A DNA stretch of 64,000 nt from Tropicimonas sp. IMCC6043 (GCF_004146235.1 NZ_SELO01000001.1:62001-126000); one strand, 5' to 3'; counted from the first letter of the stretch, positions 1 through 8,990 are shown. Numbers and translations are program-made. The notes: a model not told the origin generated them from the letters alone.

Positions 1-1
1 G

Positions 2-991
2 AGCCTCGACGCGATGTTTGCCGCGATGCGGCCGCGGCTCGTGGCGCTGCGCGAGAACGTGCTCGGCTCCGGCACGGTGCCGCCGGCTCTCACCGGCGAC
101 TTCGATCCCGCCCGGCAGATGGTGCTTGCCGAGACCTGTGCCCGCAGCTTCGGCTATGATTTCGACCATGGCCGGATCGACAGGGCGGTCCACCCATTCT
201 CCTCGGGCTCCGGCCTCGATTCGCGCATCACCACCCGGACCGACCCTGAGAACATCTTCGATTGCCTCTATTCGACGATCCACGAGACCGGCCATTCGAG
301 TTACGAGCAGAATGTCGACCGTGCCTATCTGCTGACGCCGATCGGCCGCGGCTGCTCGATGGGAGTCCATGAAAGCCAGAGCCGGATCTATGAGAACCAG
401 CTCGGCCGCTCCCGTGGTTTCACCTCCTGGCTCTATGCGCGCTGCCGCGAGACGTTCGGCGAGATCGGCGTCGACGGGCCGGAGGCGTTCTATGCCGCAG
501 TTAACGCGGTTTGCCCCGGCTATATCCGCACCGAGGCCGACGAGATCCACTACAATCTGCATATCCTGCTGCGATTCGACCTCGAACGTGCGCTGATCGC
601 GGGCGACCTCGAGGTGCCGGACCTCGAAGCCGCCTGGAACGACCGGTTTGCGGCCGATTTCGGCGTCGCGGTGGACCGGCCCTCGAACGGCGTTCTGCAG
701 GATGTGCATTGGGCCGTCGGACTCTTCGGCTATTTCCCAACCTACACGCTTGGAAATGTCTATGCGGGCTGCCTCTTCGAGGCGATGCGCCGTGACTGCC
801 CCGACTGGGAGGACGAGCTCGCCGCCGGCAGCGCCGCCGGTCCGACCGCGTGGCTCCGAGAGCGGCTGCAACGCCACGGTGCGCTGCGCAGCCCGCGCGA
901 GACGATCGAGGAGGCGACCGGCGGGCCGGTCACGGTCGCGCCGCTGCTCGATTATCTCGACGCGAAGTTCGGCGCGCTCTACGGCCGGTGA
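2..991 (+). CDS. M32 family metallo-carboxypeptidase, 5'-truncated by window edge
   Basis: Carboxypeptidase Taq family (M32) enzyme, a cytoplasmic zinc-dependent exopeptidase that trims peptides from the C-terminus. The frame is already open at base 2 and the visible part is about 329 codons, against roughly 490-500 for the family, so the N-terminal third lies outside the window. Seen directly: the metal site HETGH (HEXXH) at bases 281-295, then the family-typical blocks GVHESQSRIYEN, EADEIHYNLHI, QDVHW and GYFPTYTLGN in the expected order, ending in a normal stop. The next gene follows on the same strand after about 130 bases. Family assignment is firm; natural substrates are unknown. Confidence 0.93.
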   Translation, partial: SLDAMFAAMRPRLVALRENVLGSGTVPPALTGDFDPARQMVLAETCARSFGYDFDHGRIDRAVHPFSSGSGLDSRITTRTDPENIFDCLYSTIHETGHSSYEQNVDRAYLLTPIGRGCSMGVHESQSRIYENQLGRSRGFTSWLYARCRETFGEIGVDGPEAFYAAVNAVCPGYIRTEADEIHYNLHILLRFDLERALIAGDLEVPDLEAAWNDRFAADFGVAVDRPSNGVLQDVHWAVGLFGYFPTYTLGNVYAGCLFEAMRRDCPDWEDELAAGSAAGPTAWLRERLQRHGALRSPRETIEEATGGPVTVAPLLDYLDAKFGALYGR

Positions 992-1120
992 GGCCGCTCG
1001 ACTTTTCTCCGGAACAATGTCAGCTACATGTGCATTCTATAAACGCGCACGGGCGTTTCGTGGACGCGCTCAGAAAAGGGCCGCTCCGACGCCCGGGTCA
1101 GAACAGGGAAAGGAAAAGAC

Positions 1121-1546
1121 ATGGCTCGCAAGGCATCGGCTGAATGGTATGGGGACCTTCGCTCCGGCAAGGGAACGATGTCGGGAAGCTCGGGAGCATT
1201 CTCGGATCTCGCCTTCACATTCCGCACCCGGTTCGAGGACGAGCCCGGCACCAACCCGGAGGAGCTTGTCGCGGCGGCGCATGCCGGCTGCTTCTCAATG
1301 GCCTTCTCCAACGAGTTGGCCTCGGCCGGCCTGAACCCGACCTCCGTCAAGACCACCGCGGCGGCCTCGCTCGGCCCGGTCGATGGCGGCAACGCGATCA
1401 CCCGGATCGAACTCACCTCGGTCGCGCATGTGCCGGGGGCAGACGAGGCGAAGGTCCGCGAGATCGGCGAGAGCGCGAAGGCAGGCTGCCCGATCTCGCG
1501 CTCGCTGACCGGGGACATCACGCTGAACCTGACGGTCGAGACCTGA
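1121..1546 (+). CDS. OsmC family organic hydroperoxide reductase
   Basis: OsmC/Ohr-fold thiol peroxidase, 141 residues, the usual size for the OsmC branch. These homodimeric cytoplasmic enzymes reduce organic peroxides through a pair of cysteines. Both are present: Cys57 in AAHAGCFSMAF and Cys123 in AKAGCPISRSL. The start is backed by a purine-rich AGGAAA stretch a few bases upstream. It is monocistronic, convergent with the livM end of the branched-chain amino acid operon. Sequence of the first half (EWYGDL, GSSGAFSDLAFTFRTRF) is closer to OsmC proper than to Ohr, which I infer rather than prove. Confidence 0.93.
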   Translation: MARKASAEWYGDLRSGKGTMSGSSGAFSDLAFTFRTRFEDEPGTNPEELVAAAHAGCFSMAFSNELASAGLNPTSVKTTAAASLGPVDGGNAITRIELTSVAHVPGADEAKVREIGESAKAGCPISRSLTGDITLNLTVET

Positions 1547-1560
1547 GGCGACGCTGCGGC

Positions 1561-1587
1561 CGGGGCGTTTCCGAGCGAAGCGCCCCG
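1561..1587. terminator. Hairpin between convergent OsmC gene and livM
   Basis: CGGGGCG (1561-1567) pairs with CGCCCCG (1581-1587), extended inward by T-G, T-A and T-A pairs to a 10-bp stem with a 7-nt loop. It sits between two convergent stop codons. There is no clear T-run on either side, so termination efficiency is uncertain. Confidence 0.45.
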
Positions 1588-1598
1588 CGCATGGCGCG

Positions 1599-2894
1599 CT
1601 ACCGCTCGGGGATCAGCCCGCGCGGTGAGAAGCGGAGCACCAGCAGCAGCACCACTCCCATCGTCAGCAGCCGGATGTGCTGGACCGAATCCAGCAGGTG
1701 CTCCTTGAGGCCGGAACCGTCGGTGAGCGGCAGCGTGATGACATTCATGATCGCGCCGCCGATCGGCTCGACCTCGATCCAGAGCCACCAGATCAGGAAG
1801 CCGCCGAGCACCGATCCCCAGTTGTTGCCCGATCCGCCGACGATCACCATCACCCAGATCAGGAACGTGAAGCGCAGCGGCTGGTAGGTGCCGGGCGTGA
1901 GCTGGCCGTCGAGCGTGGTCATCATCGCGCCGGCCATGCCGCAGATCGCCGAGCCGATGATGAAGATCTGCAGGTGGCGCCGCGTGACGTCCTTGCCCAT
2001 TGCCTCGGCCGCGACCTCGTTGTCGCGGATTGCGCGCATCATCCGCCCCCAGGGCGAGTTGAGCGCCATCTGGGTCAGCCAGATGAGCAGGAGAAGGACG
2101 GTGGCAAAGAGCCCGGCATAGAGAAGCTTGACCCAGATCGTCGAGGCGGTGGCCGGATCGAGCCCCCACCACGCCGCGCGGTCGACGAAGGCGGCGCTCT
2201 CCTGAAGGTCCACCTCGTAGGGCACGGGGCGGGGCAGGCCGGCGACATTCTTGACGCCACGTGCCAGCCAGTCCTCGTTCTTCATCACTGCAATGATGAT
2301 CTCGGCGATGCCGAGCGTCGCGATGGCGAGGTAGTCGGAGCGCAGCCCGAGCGCGGTCTTGCCGATGAGCCATGCGGCACCGGCGGCGAGCAGCCCGCCC
2401 GCGGGCCAGGCCAGCAGGATCGGGAGGTTCGCGCCGCCGAGATAGCCGGTCAGCGCCGGGTTTACCGCCTCGATGGCGTCGCGGGCCGGGTCAAAGAGAG
2501 CGCGATAGACAATATAGCCGAGTCCGAAGATCGCCAGCACCGCCAGCGTGCGCGCGCGCCCCGCGGCCATCCGGCGGAAGGCCAGCACCGCGGCGCCGAT
2601 CGTGCCCGCGCCCATGGCGAGCGCCGTCAGGATGCGAACCCCGCCGGCGGACCAGGCCTCCGGAATGGGCGGCATCGCCACGAGCACGGTGGCGAGCCCA
2701 CCGAGCGCGGCGAACCCCATGATGCCGACGTTGAAAAGCCCGGCATAGCCCCACTGTATGTTCACGCCGAGCGCCATGACGGCCGAGATCAGCCCCATGT
2801 TGAAGATCGCCAGGGCCGTGTTCCAGCTCTGCAGGAAACCGGTCAGGATATAGAGCAGGGCGACGCCCGCGAAGAGAAGCAGGTTCCTGTTCAT
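1599..2894 (-). CDS. livM: Branched-chain amino acid ABC transporter permease LivM
   Basis: Inner-membrane permease of a HAAT-type importer for branched-chain amino acids (or related amides/amino acids). The 431 residues show about ten hydrophobic segments; the C-terminal half carries the family block LRSDYLAIATLGIAEI and the cytoplasmic coupling region MMRAIRDNEVAAEAMGKD. The ATG is preceded by AGGGGG and overlaps the stop of livH by 4 bases (ATGA), implying translational coupling. It is the last gene of a minus-strand operon running from 7.2 kb to 1.6 kb. Substrate is inferred from family only; urea or aromatic amino acids are possible alternatives. Confidence 0.95.
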   Translation of the reverse strand: MNRNLLLFAGVALLYILTGFLQSWNTALAIFNMGLISAVMALGVNIQWGYAGLFNVGIMGFAALGGLATVLVAMPPIPEAWSAGGVRILTALAMGAGTIGAAVLAFRRMAAGRARTLAVLAIFGLGYIVYRALFDPARDAIEAVNPALTGYLGGANLPILLAWPAGGLLAAGAAWLIGKTALGLRSDYLAIATLGIAEIIIAVMKNEDWLARGVKNVAGLPRPVPYEVDLQESAAFVDRAAWWGLDPATASTIWVKLLYAGLFATVLLLLIWLTQMALNSPWGRMMRAIRDNEVAAEAMGKDVTRRHLQIFIIGSAICGMAGAMMTTLDGQLTPGTYQPLRFTFLIWVMVIVGGSGNNWGSVLGGFLIWWLWIEVEPIGGAIMNVITLPLTDGSGLKEHLLDSVQHIRLLTMGVVLLLVLRFSPRGLIPER

Positions 2895-3901
2895 ACCGAT
2901 TTCCCCCTGAAGAGGCCGGTGGGCCGGAAGATCAGCACGATCACCAGAATGGTAAAGGAGACCGCGTATTTGTAGTCGGTCGAGAGCAGCTGCACGAGCC
3001 CGTCCGGCGCGAGGCTCTCGGGAAGGGCGTAGGTCGCAACCTTCTTCCAGGCATAGGTCAGTATCACCTCGGAGAAGGCGATGATGTATCCGCCGGCGAT
3101 GGCACCGAGCGGGTTGCCGAGGCCACCGACGATGGCGGAGGCGAAGATCGGCAGCAGCAACTGGAAATAGGTGAAGGGCTTGAATGCCTTGTCGAGCCCG
3201 TAGAGCACGCCCGCAGTGGTGGCGAGGATCGCGGCGAGGATCCAGGTGACGCGCACGACCTTTTCCGGGTTGATGCCCGAGAGCAGTGCCAGGTCCTCGT
3301 TGTCGGAATAGGCGCGCATTGATTTGCCGGTGCGGGTGCGGTTCAGGAACCAGAACAGCGCTGCCACGGCGACAAGCGTGACGATAATGGTGATGCCCTG
3401 GCTGGCGCGGAAGGCAAGGCCCTCTTCAAGCCCGGTCATCTCCTTGAACTCGCGGGCATTGATGATGAACCGTGCGCCGTCGTTGAACTGCTGCTCGCCG
3501 GGGCCGATGATGACGCGGACGACCCCGTTGAGGACGAACATGACACCGAGCGAGGCCATGACGAGGATGATCGGCTTGGCCTTCTGGGTGCGGTAGAAGC
3601 GGTAGACCCACCGGTCCGTCAGCAACATCATGCCCGCCGTCGCCGCGATACCGACCGGCAGGGCGAGAAGCGCCGTCGGCAGCGGATGGATCGAGAGGCC
3701 GATCGCCTGGAAGGCCCATGTGACGAGGATCGTGATCATCGCCCCGAAGGCCATCGTGTCGCCATGGGCGAAGTTCGAGAACCGCAGGATACCGTAGATC
3801 AGCGTCACCCCGAGCGCGCCGAGCGCAAGCTGGCTGCCATAGGAAATCGCCGGTATCAGGACGAAGTTGGCGAGTGTCACGAAGGCGTTGAGAAGGTCCA
3901 T
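2891..3901 (-). CDS. livH: Branched-chain amino acid ABC transporter permease LivH
   Basis: Second permease of the importer, 336 residues, somewhat longer than the ~290-300 typical of LivH. The N-terminus has the family pattern SQLALGALGVTLIYGILRFSNFAHGD, split here as GALGVTLIYGILRFSNFAHG, and the cytoplasmic coupling segment SMRAYSDNEDLALLSGIN is clear. The extra length lies in a periplasmic loop around residues 130-165 (GEQQFNDGARF...), a difference that is seen but whose meaning is unknown. Its start sits directly at the stop of the small secreted gene upstream, and its stop overlaps livM. Confidence 0.95.
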   Translation of the reverse strand: MDLLNAFVTLANFVLIPAISYGSQLALGALGVTLIYGILRFSNFAHGDTMAFGAMITILVTWAFQAIGLSIHPLPTALLALPVGIAATAGMMLLTDRWVYRFYRTQKAKPIILVMASLGVMFVLNGVVRVIIGPGEQQFNDGARFIINAREFKEMTGLEEGLAFRASQGITIIVTLVAVAALFWFLNRTRTGKSMRAYSDNEDLALLSGINPEKVVRVTWILAAILATTAGVLYGLDKAFKPFTYFQLLLPIFASAIVGGLGNPLGAIAGGYIIAFSEVILTYAWKKVATYALPESLAPDGLVQLLSTDYKYAVSFTILVIVLIFRPTGLFRGKSV

Positions 3902-4311
3902 TATTGCGTGACCTCGCAGTCGAGAATGGTCCGTGTGGTCGGCGCGCTGCCGTCTGCAGCCGCGTGGAGAAGCTCGAAGAGCAGCGCGTTGTCGGGGCGG
4001 AGCTCGGCGCGGAGAGTGTCGCGCGCACCGGTGTCATCCGTCCATTCGAACGGGCCGGTAAAGCTCTGACCCTCGCCCGTGGCGGACATTCCGTTGTGAG
4101 TGACACGGTAGCCGCCTTGGCCCTCTGCGTCGGTCTTCAGCGGGGCAATTTCGAAGGAATGCGGGACGCTTTCGATCTTGCCGCATTTGTCCGGCTGCCC
4201 CGCGACGTCCGGGCAGAGCGCCTTGGCGTGACAATCCCAGATCTGCACCGCGCCCTCGGCGAGGCAGGGTAGCGGCGTGACGGCGAGGAGGAGGCCGGGC
4301 AGGATGCGCAT
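3901..4311 (-). CDS. Small secreted protein inside the liv operon, function unknown
   Basis: A 136-residue protein with a short signal peptide (MRILPGLLLAVTPLPCLAEG) followed by a compact domain with cysteines in WDCHAKALCPD, DKCGK and ILDCEV, suggesting disulphide bonds in the periplasm. I chose the ATG at 4311, which overlaps the livF stop (TGATG) and has GGGAGGG five bases upstream; a GTG one codon earlier is possible. It lies between livF and livH, whose end is contiguous with it. I do not recognise the family. Its position suggests a role tied to the importer or simply co-expression. Confidence 0.8.
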   Translation of the reverse strand: MRILPGLLLAVTPLPCLAEGAVQIWDCHAKALCPDVAGQPDKCGKIESVPHSFEIAPLKTDAEGQGGYRVTHNGMSATGEGQSFTGPFEWTDDTGARDTLRAELRPDNALLFELLHAAADGSAPTTRTILDCEVTQ

Positions 4312-5027
4312 CACGTCCCTCCCAGGAAGGTACGGCGCACTTCCGGGTCTTCCAGAAGGTCCTTGCCGGTGCCGGTATGGGCGTTGCGGCCCTGCACGAG
4401 CACATAGCCTTTGTCTGCGATTTCAAGCGCCTGGCGGGCGTTCTGCTCGACCATCAGGATCGAGATGCCGGTGCGGGCGACCTCGATGATGCGGTCGAAG
4501 AGTTCGTCCATCACTATGGGCGAGACGCCGGCGGTGGGTTCGTCGAGCATCAGAACCGTCGGCTGCGTCATCAGCGCCCGGCCCACGGCGACCTGCTGCC
4601 GCTGGCCGCCCGAAAGCTCGCCCGCGGCCTGGCGGCGCTTGTCCTTCAGGATCGGAAAGAGCTCGTAGACCTGCTCCATCGTTCCCGAGATGTCGTCCTC
4701 GCGCAGGAATGCGCCCATCTCTAGGTTTTCCTCGACCGACATCGAGGTGAAGATGTTGTGGGTCTGCGGCACGAAGGCCATGCCCCTGCCAACGCGGTCC
4801 TGCGGTGTGAGCGCGGTGATGTCCTCGCCGCCAAGGCGGACCGCGCCCTCGCGCACGTCGAGCATGCCGAAGACCGCCTTCATTGCGGTGGATTTTCCGG
4901 CGCCGTTCGGGCCGACGATGACGGCGATCTCGCCCTTGTCCACGGCGATCGTGCAGCCATGGAGAATGTTCGGGCCGCGCCCGTAGCCGCCGGACATCGA
5001 GTCACCGATGAGAAAGGGCGCTGTCAT
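4311..5027 (-). CDS. livF: Branched-chain amino acid ABC transporter ATP-binding protein LivF
   Basis: ATPase subunit of the importer, about 238 residues. Walker A GPNGAGKST, signature LSGGQRQQVAVGRAL, Walker B VLMLDEP and the switch region with VEQNARQALEIAD identify the LivF branch, which lacks the long insert of LivG. The start used is MTAPFL because CGGAGG lies nine bases before it; an in-frame ATG at 5060 would add 11 residues without a ribosome site. The gene is separated from livG by 67 bases and overlaps the start of the next gene. Confidence 0.95.
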   Translation of the reverse strand: MTAPFLIGDSMSGGYGRGPNILHGCTIAVDKGEIAVIVGPNGAGKSTAMKAVFGMLDVREGAVRLGGEDITALTPQDRVGRGMAFVPQTHNIFTSMSVEENLEMGAFLREDDISGTMEQVYELFPILKDKRRQAAGELSGGQRQQVAVGRALMTQPTVLMLDEPTAGVSPIVMDELFDRIIEVARTGISILMVEQNARQALEIADKGYVLVQGRNAHTGTGKDLLEDPEVRRTFLGGT

Positions 5028-5094
5028 GGGCGATCCTCCGCAGTGCGTGTTTCGGAGCAATCCCGTTTTCTATCAATGGCCAAGATGCCGTTCT

Positions 5095-5904
5095 TCACAC
5101 GCCGGATCCTTCCCTGACCTTGTTCTTGAGGCCGGTGCCCAGATAGGCTTCGATCACGCGGTCGTCCTGCATGATCTCCTGCGCGCCGCCGACCGCGAGC
5201 ACCTTGCCTTCGGCCATGCAGATCACGGGGTCGCAGAGCCGGGCGATGAAATCCATGTCGTGTTCGATGACACAGAACGTGTAGCCGCGCTCCTTGTTGA
5301 GCCGCAGGATCGCGTCGCCGATGGTGCGCAGAAGGGTCCGGTTGACGCCCGCACCAACCTCGTCGAGGAAAACGATCTTGGCGTCGACCATCATCGTGCG
5401 CCCAAGCTCAAGGAGCTTCTTCTGGCCACCCGAGAGGTTCCCCGCCTTTTCCTCGGCCAGGTGATCTATGGTCAGGAATTCAAGGACTTCGTCGGCTTTC
5501 TTCACAAGTGCCGCTTCTTCTTCGGCAATCCGGCGGCGATTGACCCAGGTGTTCCAGAGCGTCTCGCCGGACTGGCCGCCGGGCACCATCATCAGGTTCT
5601 CGCGCACCGTCATCGAGGGGAACTCGTGCGCGATCTGGAAGGTGCGCAGCAATCCCTTGTGGAAAAGTTCGTGCGGCGGAAGGCCGGTGATCTCCTCGTT
5701 ACCCATGAAGACGCGCCCGGACGTCGGTGGAAGAACGCCAGCTATCACGTTGAAAAGCGTTGTCTTTCCCGCGCCATTCGGTCCGATCAGGCCGGTGATC
5801 GAGCCTTGCGCGATCTCGATCGAGGCGCCGTCGCAGGCACGGAAGCCGCCGAAATGCTTGTGGAGGTCCTCGACCCGGATCATCTCTCGCGTCCCTCGGT
5901 TCAT
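5095..5904 (-). CDS. livG: Branched-chain amino acid ABC transporter ATP-binding protein LivG
   Basis: First ATPase subunit of the importer, 269 residues as drawn. Walker A GPNGAGKTTLFN, signature NLSGGQKKLLELGR, Walker B IVFLDEVGAGVN and the H-loop VIEHDMDF are all present. Note DEVGAG in place of the usual DEP(x)AG: Pro is replaced by Val while the catalytic Glu is kept. A second start at 5883 (MIRVEDLHKHFGG) fits the family N-terminus equally well and has GAGGGA upstream, so the first seven residues are uncertain. A strong hairpin separates it from the binding-protein gene. Confidence 0.94.
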   Translation of the reverse strand: MNRGTREMIRVEDLHKHFGGFRACDGASIEIAQGSITGLIGPNGAGKTTLFNVIAGVLPPTSGRVFMGNEEITGLPPHELFHKGLLRTFQIAHEFPSMTVRENLMMVPGGQSGETLWNTWVNRRRIAEEEAALVKKADEVLEFLTIDHLAEEKAGNLSGGQKKLLELGRTMMVDAKIVFLDEVGAGVNRTLLRTIGDAILRLNKERGYTFCVIEHDMDFIARLCDPVICMAEGKVLAVGGAQEIMQDDRVIEAYLGTGLKNKVREGSGV

Positions 5905-5927
5905 GCCGCCTTTGGGTACAATGGCAA

Positions 5928-5954
5928 GGCGGCCCGGGAATCACCCGGGCCGCC
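5928..5954 (-). promoter_or_regulatory. Stem-loop between binding-protein gene and livG
   Basis: A perfect 11-bp inverted repeat, GGCGGCCCGGG (5928-5938) against CCCGGGCCGCC (5944-5954), with a 5-nt loop. It lies just after the stop of the substrate-binding gene and before livG. There is no T-run, so by analogy with other ABC operons it more likely protects the upstream message and sets a high binding-protein to permease ratio than ends all transcription. Confidence 0.6.
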
Positions 5955-6006
5955 CGTCGTTAAGTCAAGTGTCGTCGGACGACAAGGGGGACAACCGGAC
6001 GGGCGA

Positions 6007-7188
6007 TCAGTGGAAGCCCACGGTGTCGAACTCGCCGCCCTCGACCACGACTTCACGGAAGGAGCCCGCCGAGTCGCCATTGTCGAGGAACTCGACGGCC
6101 GTTGCGCCGACATAGTCCACGTCGCCGCCACCGGCCAGGATCTCCATCGCCTTGCCCAACTCGCCGGGCATGATCTCCTCGCCCGGGCCGTTGGCGACCT
6201 CCATGATCTTGTCCTTGTAGACCCGCGGATCGGTGGAGCCGGCCGCCTGCATCGCCATCAGCAGGATGGCCGTCGCATCGTAGCTCTCGCCGGCGAAGAT
6301 CGAGGTCGGATCGAAGGCGTCGCCCACGACCTCTGCGAACTTCTCGGCGCCCGGCGAGTCGGAGCCCGGGAGCGTGCCCATCGAGCCGTCGACCTCATCA
6401 CCAAACTTGCCGGTCGTGCCGTCGGAGACCATGCCGTCCGGGAAGAAGAACGTGTCGAATGCCCCGGTGTCGAGCGAGGCGCGGACGATGCCGGCGCCGC
6501 CGCGGTCGGCATAGCCCGCGACGACGAGGATGCCGCCGCCGGCGGCGGCGAGCGCGCCGACCTCGGCCGAATAGTCGGCCTTGTCGTCCTCATGCGCTGC
6601 CGAGATGGTCACGGTGCCGCCGAGCGCCTCGTAGGCGTTCTGGAAGCTGTCGGCGAGGCCCTTGCCGTAGTCGTTGTTGGTGTAGGTCAGCGCGACATTG
6701 TCGATGCCCTTGTCCATGATAATGCCGGCAATGATTTCGCCCTGGCGCGCGTCCGACGGTGCGGTGCGGAAGAACAGGCCGTCATCCTCTGCTTCCGAAA
6801 GCGCGGGCGAGGTGGCCGACGGCGAGATCATCACTATGCCGTTTGCGCGTGCGACGTTCTGCAGCACAGCGCCGGTGACACCCGAACAAGCTGCGCCCAT
6901 GATGCCGGCAACGCCCTCGGCGGTAATCAGACGCTCGGCGGCAGCGGTCGCCGCGGCCGCGTCGATGCAGGTCGAGTCAGCGCGGACCGGAACAACGGTG
7001 GCTCCGTCCATGAAGGTGCCAGCCGCGTTGACTTCCTCGATGGCCAGTTCGGCGCCGGCGCCCATGTTCACGGCCATGGATTCGATCGGGCCAGTGAAGC
7101 CCAGCAGAACCCCGAGTTTGACATCTTCGGCGGTGGCGGCGGTGGCCAGCAGCGTTGCAGCACTCGCCAGCAGAAGCTTCTTCATCAT
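6007..7188 (-). CDS. Branched-chain amino acid ABC transporter substrate-binding protein
   Basis: Periplasmic type I binding protein (LivK/AmiC superfamily), about 393 residues, the expected length. Signal peptide MKKLLLASAATLLATAATA ends before EDVKLGVL; the mature domain opens with the typical GVLLGFTGPIESMA and contains the SPSATSPALSE and YTNNDYGKGLAD segments of the ligand-binding lobe. Two adjacent ATGs (7188, 7185) follow GGGAG; the first gives the better spacing, and an upstream start at 7212 is less likely. It is the first gene of the liv operon, the usual position for the most abundant component. Confidence 0.94.
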   Translation of the reverse strand: MMKKLLLASAATLLATAATAEDVKLGVLLGFTGPIESMAVNMGAGAELAIEEVNAAGTFMDGATVVPVRADSTCIDAAAATAAAERLITAEGVAGIMGAACSGVTGAVLQNVARANGIVMISPSATSPALSEAEDDGLFFRTAPSDARQGEIIAGIIMDKGIDNVALTYTNNDYGKGLADSFQNAYEALGGTVTISAAHEDDKADYSAEVGALAAAGGGILVVAGYADRGGAGIVRASLDTGAFDTFFFPDGMVSDGTTGKFGDEVDGSMGTLPGSDSPGAEKFAEVVGDAFDPTSIFAGESYDATAILLMAMQAAGSTDPRVYKDKIMEVANGPGEEIMPGELGKAMEILAGGGDVDYVGATAVEFLDNGDSAGSFREVVVEGGEFDTVGFH

Positions 7189-7362
7189 TACTTTCTCCCA
7201 GTTGGAACTCACGTTCGGACGTCAAGATATTGCTGCAAACGGGAAATGGAAAGCCATTGAGTCGGCCTTCGGGCGTGCCGCTCACGCGAGATCACAGTTG
7301 CGTCCCGCGGGGCGCATATGTGCGGGCGATGCGATACCTTTCGCGAAAATCCGGAGGGTCTC

Positions 7363-8469
7363 ATGCGATTCATCTTCTTGTGCCTCGTCGTTCTCGGGGC
7401 GGCACCACTCGACGCGGCGACGCGGCAGAGCGCTGCCGGACCGCTGGAGGTCAATGCGGTGATCGATGGGCTCGACACGCCTTGGGGACTGGCCTTCCTG
7501 CCCGATGGAGGCGTGCTGGTGACGGAACGGGGCGGGCGACTGCTGCATGTCTCCGCTGAGGGAGACCGCATCGCGGTGGACGGCGTCCCGGAGGTTCGCG
7601 CCTCCGGCCAGGGGGGGCTGCTTGACGTGCTGGTCCCGCAGGACTTCGCGCGCAGCCGGGAGATCTTTCTCAGCTATTCGAAACCGCAGGGGAGTTCTGC
7701 CGGCACGGCCGTCGGCGTCGGGCGGCTCTCGGAGGACGGGAGTCGGCTCGAGACCTTCCGGGTGATCTTCGAGATGGCGCCGGGGACGACCGGCGGGCGG
7801 CATTTCGGTTCACGGCTGGTCGAGGCGCCTGACGGGACGCTCTTCGTGACAATAGGCGAGCGCGGCGACCGGCCGGCGGCGCAGGACCTCGGACGAACGC
7901 AGGGCTCGGTGCTGCGGATCTCGCGGACCGGCGGCATCCCGCAGGACAATCCCTTTGCCGAACAACCGGACGCGCGTGGCGAGATCTGGTCCTTTGGTCA
8001 CCGCAACCCGCAGGGCGCGGCGCTTGACGGTGCGGGACAGCTCTGGGTCGCCGAACATGGCGCGCGGGGCGGCGACGAGGTGAACCTGGTCCGCCCGGGC
8101 GCGAATTACGGCTGGCCGGTGATCGCCTATGGGCGGCACTATTCGGGCGCCGAGATCGGTGAGGGAACCGCCAAGCCGGGCATGGAGCAGCCGGTGCATT
8201 TCTGGGATCCCTCGATCGCGCCCTCCGGCCTCGCGATCCTGAAAAATCCCATGGTTTCAGAATGGTCCGGCGATTTCCTCGTTGGATCCCTGAAGTTCGA
8301 CCTGATCTCGCGGCTCGAACGCCAGGGCAACGGACTGAGCGAGGTCGAGCGGCTGGACTGGCCGGAAACGGCGCGTGTGCGCGATGTGCGCGAGGCGCCC
8401 GACGGGTCGATCTGGTTCGTCTCGGAAGACCGCGGCGCGGTCTATCGAGTTGCGCCAGCCGGGAAATGA
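7363..8469 (+). CDS. Secreted PQQ-dependent aldose sugar dehydrogenase
   Basis: Six-bladed beta-propeller of the soluble glucose/aldose dehydrogenase type (YliI/Asd family), about 368 residues. It oxidises sugars in the periplasm using PQQ. The start is MRFIFL, with GGAGGG correctly spaced, giving a signal peptide ending ...APLDAA. Family blocks seen: LDTPWGLAFLPDGGVLVTER, FGHRNPQGAALD, VAEHGARGGDEVN and PGANYGWPVIAYGRHYSG. The catalytic His of the family is expected in the early propeller; HFGSRLVEAPDGTLFVT is present. It stands 150 bases from the divergent liv operon and is followed by a small secreted protein on the same strand. No PQQ synthesis genes are in the window. Confidence 0.92.
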   Translation: MRFIFLCLVVLGAAPLDAATRQSAAGPLEVNAVIDGLDTPWGLAFLPDGGVLVTERGGRLLHVSAEGDRIAVDGVPEVRASGQGGLLDVLVPQDFARSREIFLSYSKPQGSSAGTAVGVGRLSEDGSRLETFRVIFEMAPGTTGGRHFGSRLVEAPDGTLFVTIGERGDRPAAQDLGRTQGSVLRISRTGGIPQDNPFAEQPDARGEIWSFGHRNPQGAALDGAGQLWVAEHGARGGDEVNLVRPGANYGWPVIAYGRHYSGAEIGEGTAKPGMEQPVHFWDPSIAPSGLAILKNPMVSEWSGDFLVGSLKFDLISRLERQGNGLSEVERLDWPETARVRDVREAPDGSIWFVSEDRGAVYRVAPAGK

Positions 8470-8525
8470 GCCGAGACTGCCGACGATTGCCGGACATCCG
8501 GCAAAGTGAAACTGACGGAGAGACC

Positions 8526-8966
8526 ATGCGTGCCTTGCTGATCCTGCCCCTCGTCGCCCTTTTCCTTGCCACTGCGCCGGTTCAGGCGCAGGACCGGCCC
8601 CCGCAGGAAGCGCCCGCGGCCATCATCTTCGACAGCTACGATGCCTTCATCTCTTTCATTGACGAGCGGATGATGAAGCGGCAATTCGGCGGCCTCATGC
8701 AGAAAATGACCGGCGGCAACCTGACGCTGGCGCAGGTGCAGCAGCTCACCGAACAGGCGCGCAAGGGATTCACCGTCGATTTCGAGAACGTCGCGGTGAT
8801 GCAGTCCGAGGATCTCGAGAACGGGTTCCGAAAGGAGATCCGGGCCTACTGGACGGGCGATCGCTATGCCTATGTCTTCGTGCTGATGCATGACCGCGGC
8901 GAGGATCTTGCGATCCTGAACGTCGGGATCCATGTCGCGCCGGCGCCGTCGTTGGCCCTGTTCTGA
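8526..8966 (+). CDS. Small secreted protein, function unknown
   Basis: A 146-residue protein with a clean signal peptide (MRALLILPLVALFLATAPVQ, cleavage near QAQD). The mature part is alpha/beta by eye, with a conserved-looking centre QLTEQARKGFTVDFENVAV and a C-terminal strand pair AYVFVLMHDRGEDLAILN. The ATG at 8526 was chosen because the signal peptide begins there and GGAGAG precedes it; the open frame reaches further upstream but inside the preceding gene. It follows the sugar dehydrogenase after 56 bases and is probably co-transcribed. I do not recognise a named family. Confidence 0.8.
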   Translation: MRALLILPLVALFLATAPVQAQDRPPQEAPAAIIFDSYDAFISFIDERMMKRQFGGLMQKMTGGNLTLAQVQQLTEQARKGFTVDFENVAVMQSEDLENGFRKEIRAYWTGDRYAYVFVLMHDRGEDLAILNVGIHVAPAPSLALF

Positions 8967-8990
8967 GACTGCCGACCCGGCCGGCAGGCG

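Noticed and set aside
5008-7260. Very long open frame on the plus strand opposite livG and the binding-protein gene
   Set aside because: It is the antisense shadow of strongly supported genes in a G+C-rich genome; composition is His/Arg/Asp-rich and no motif or ribosome site is present.
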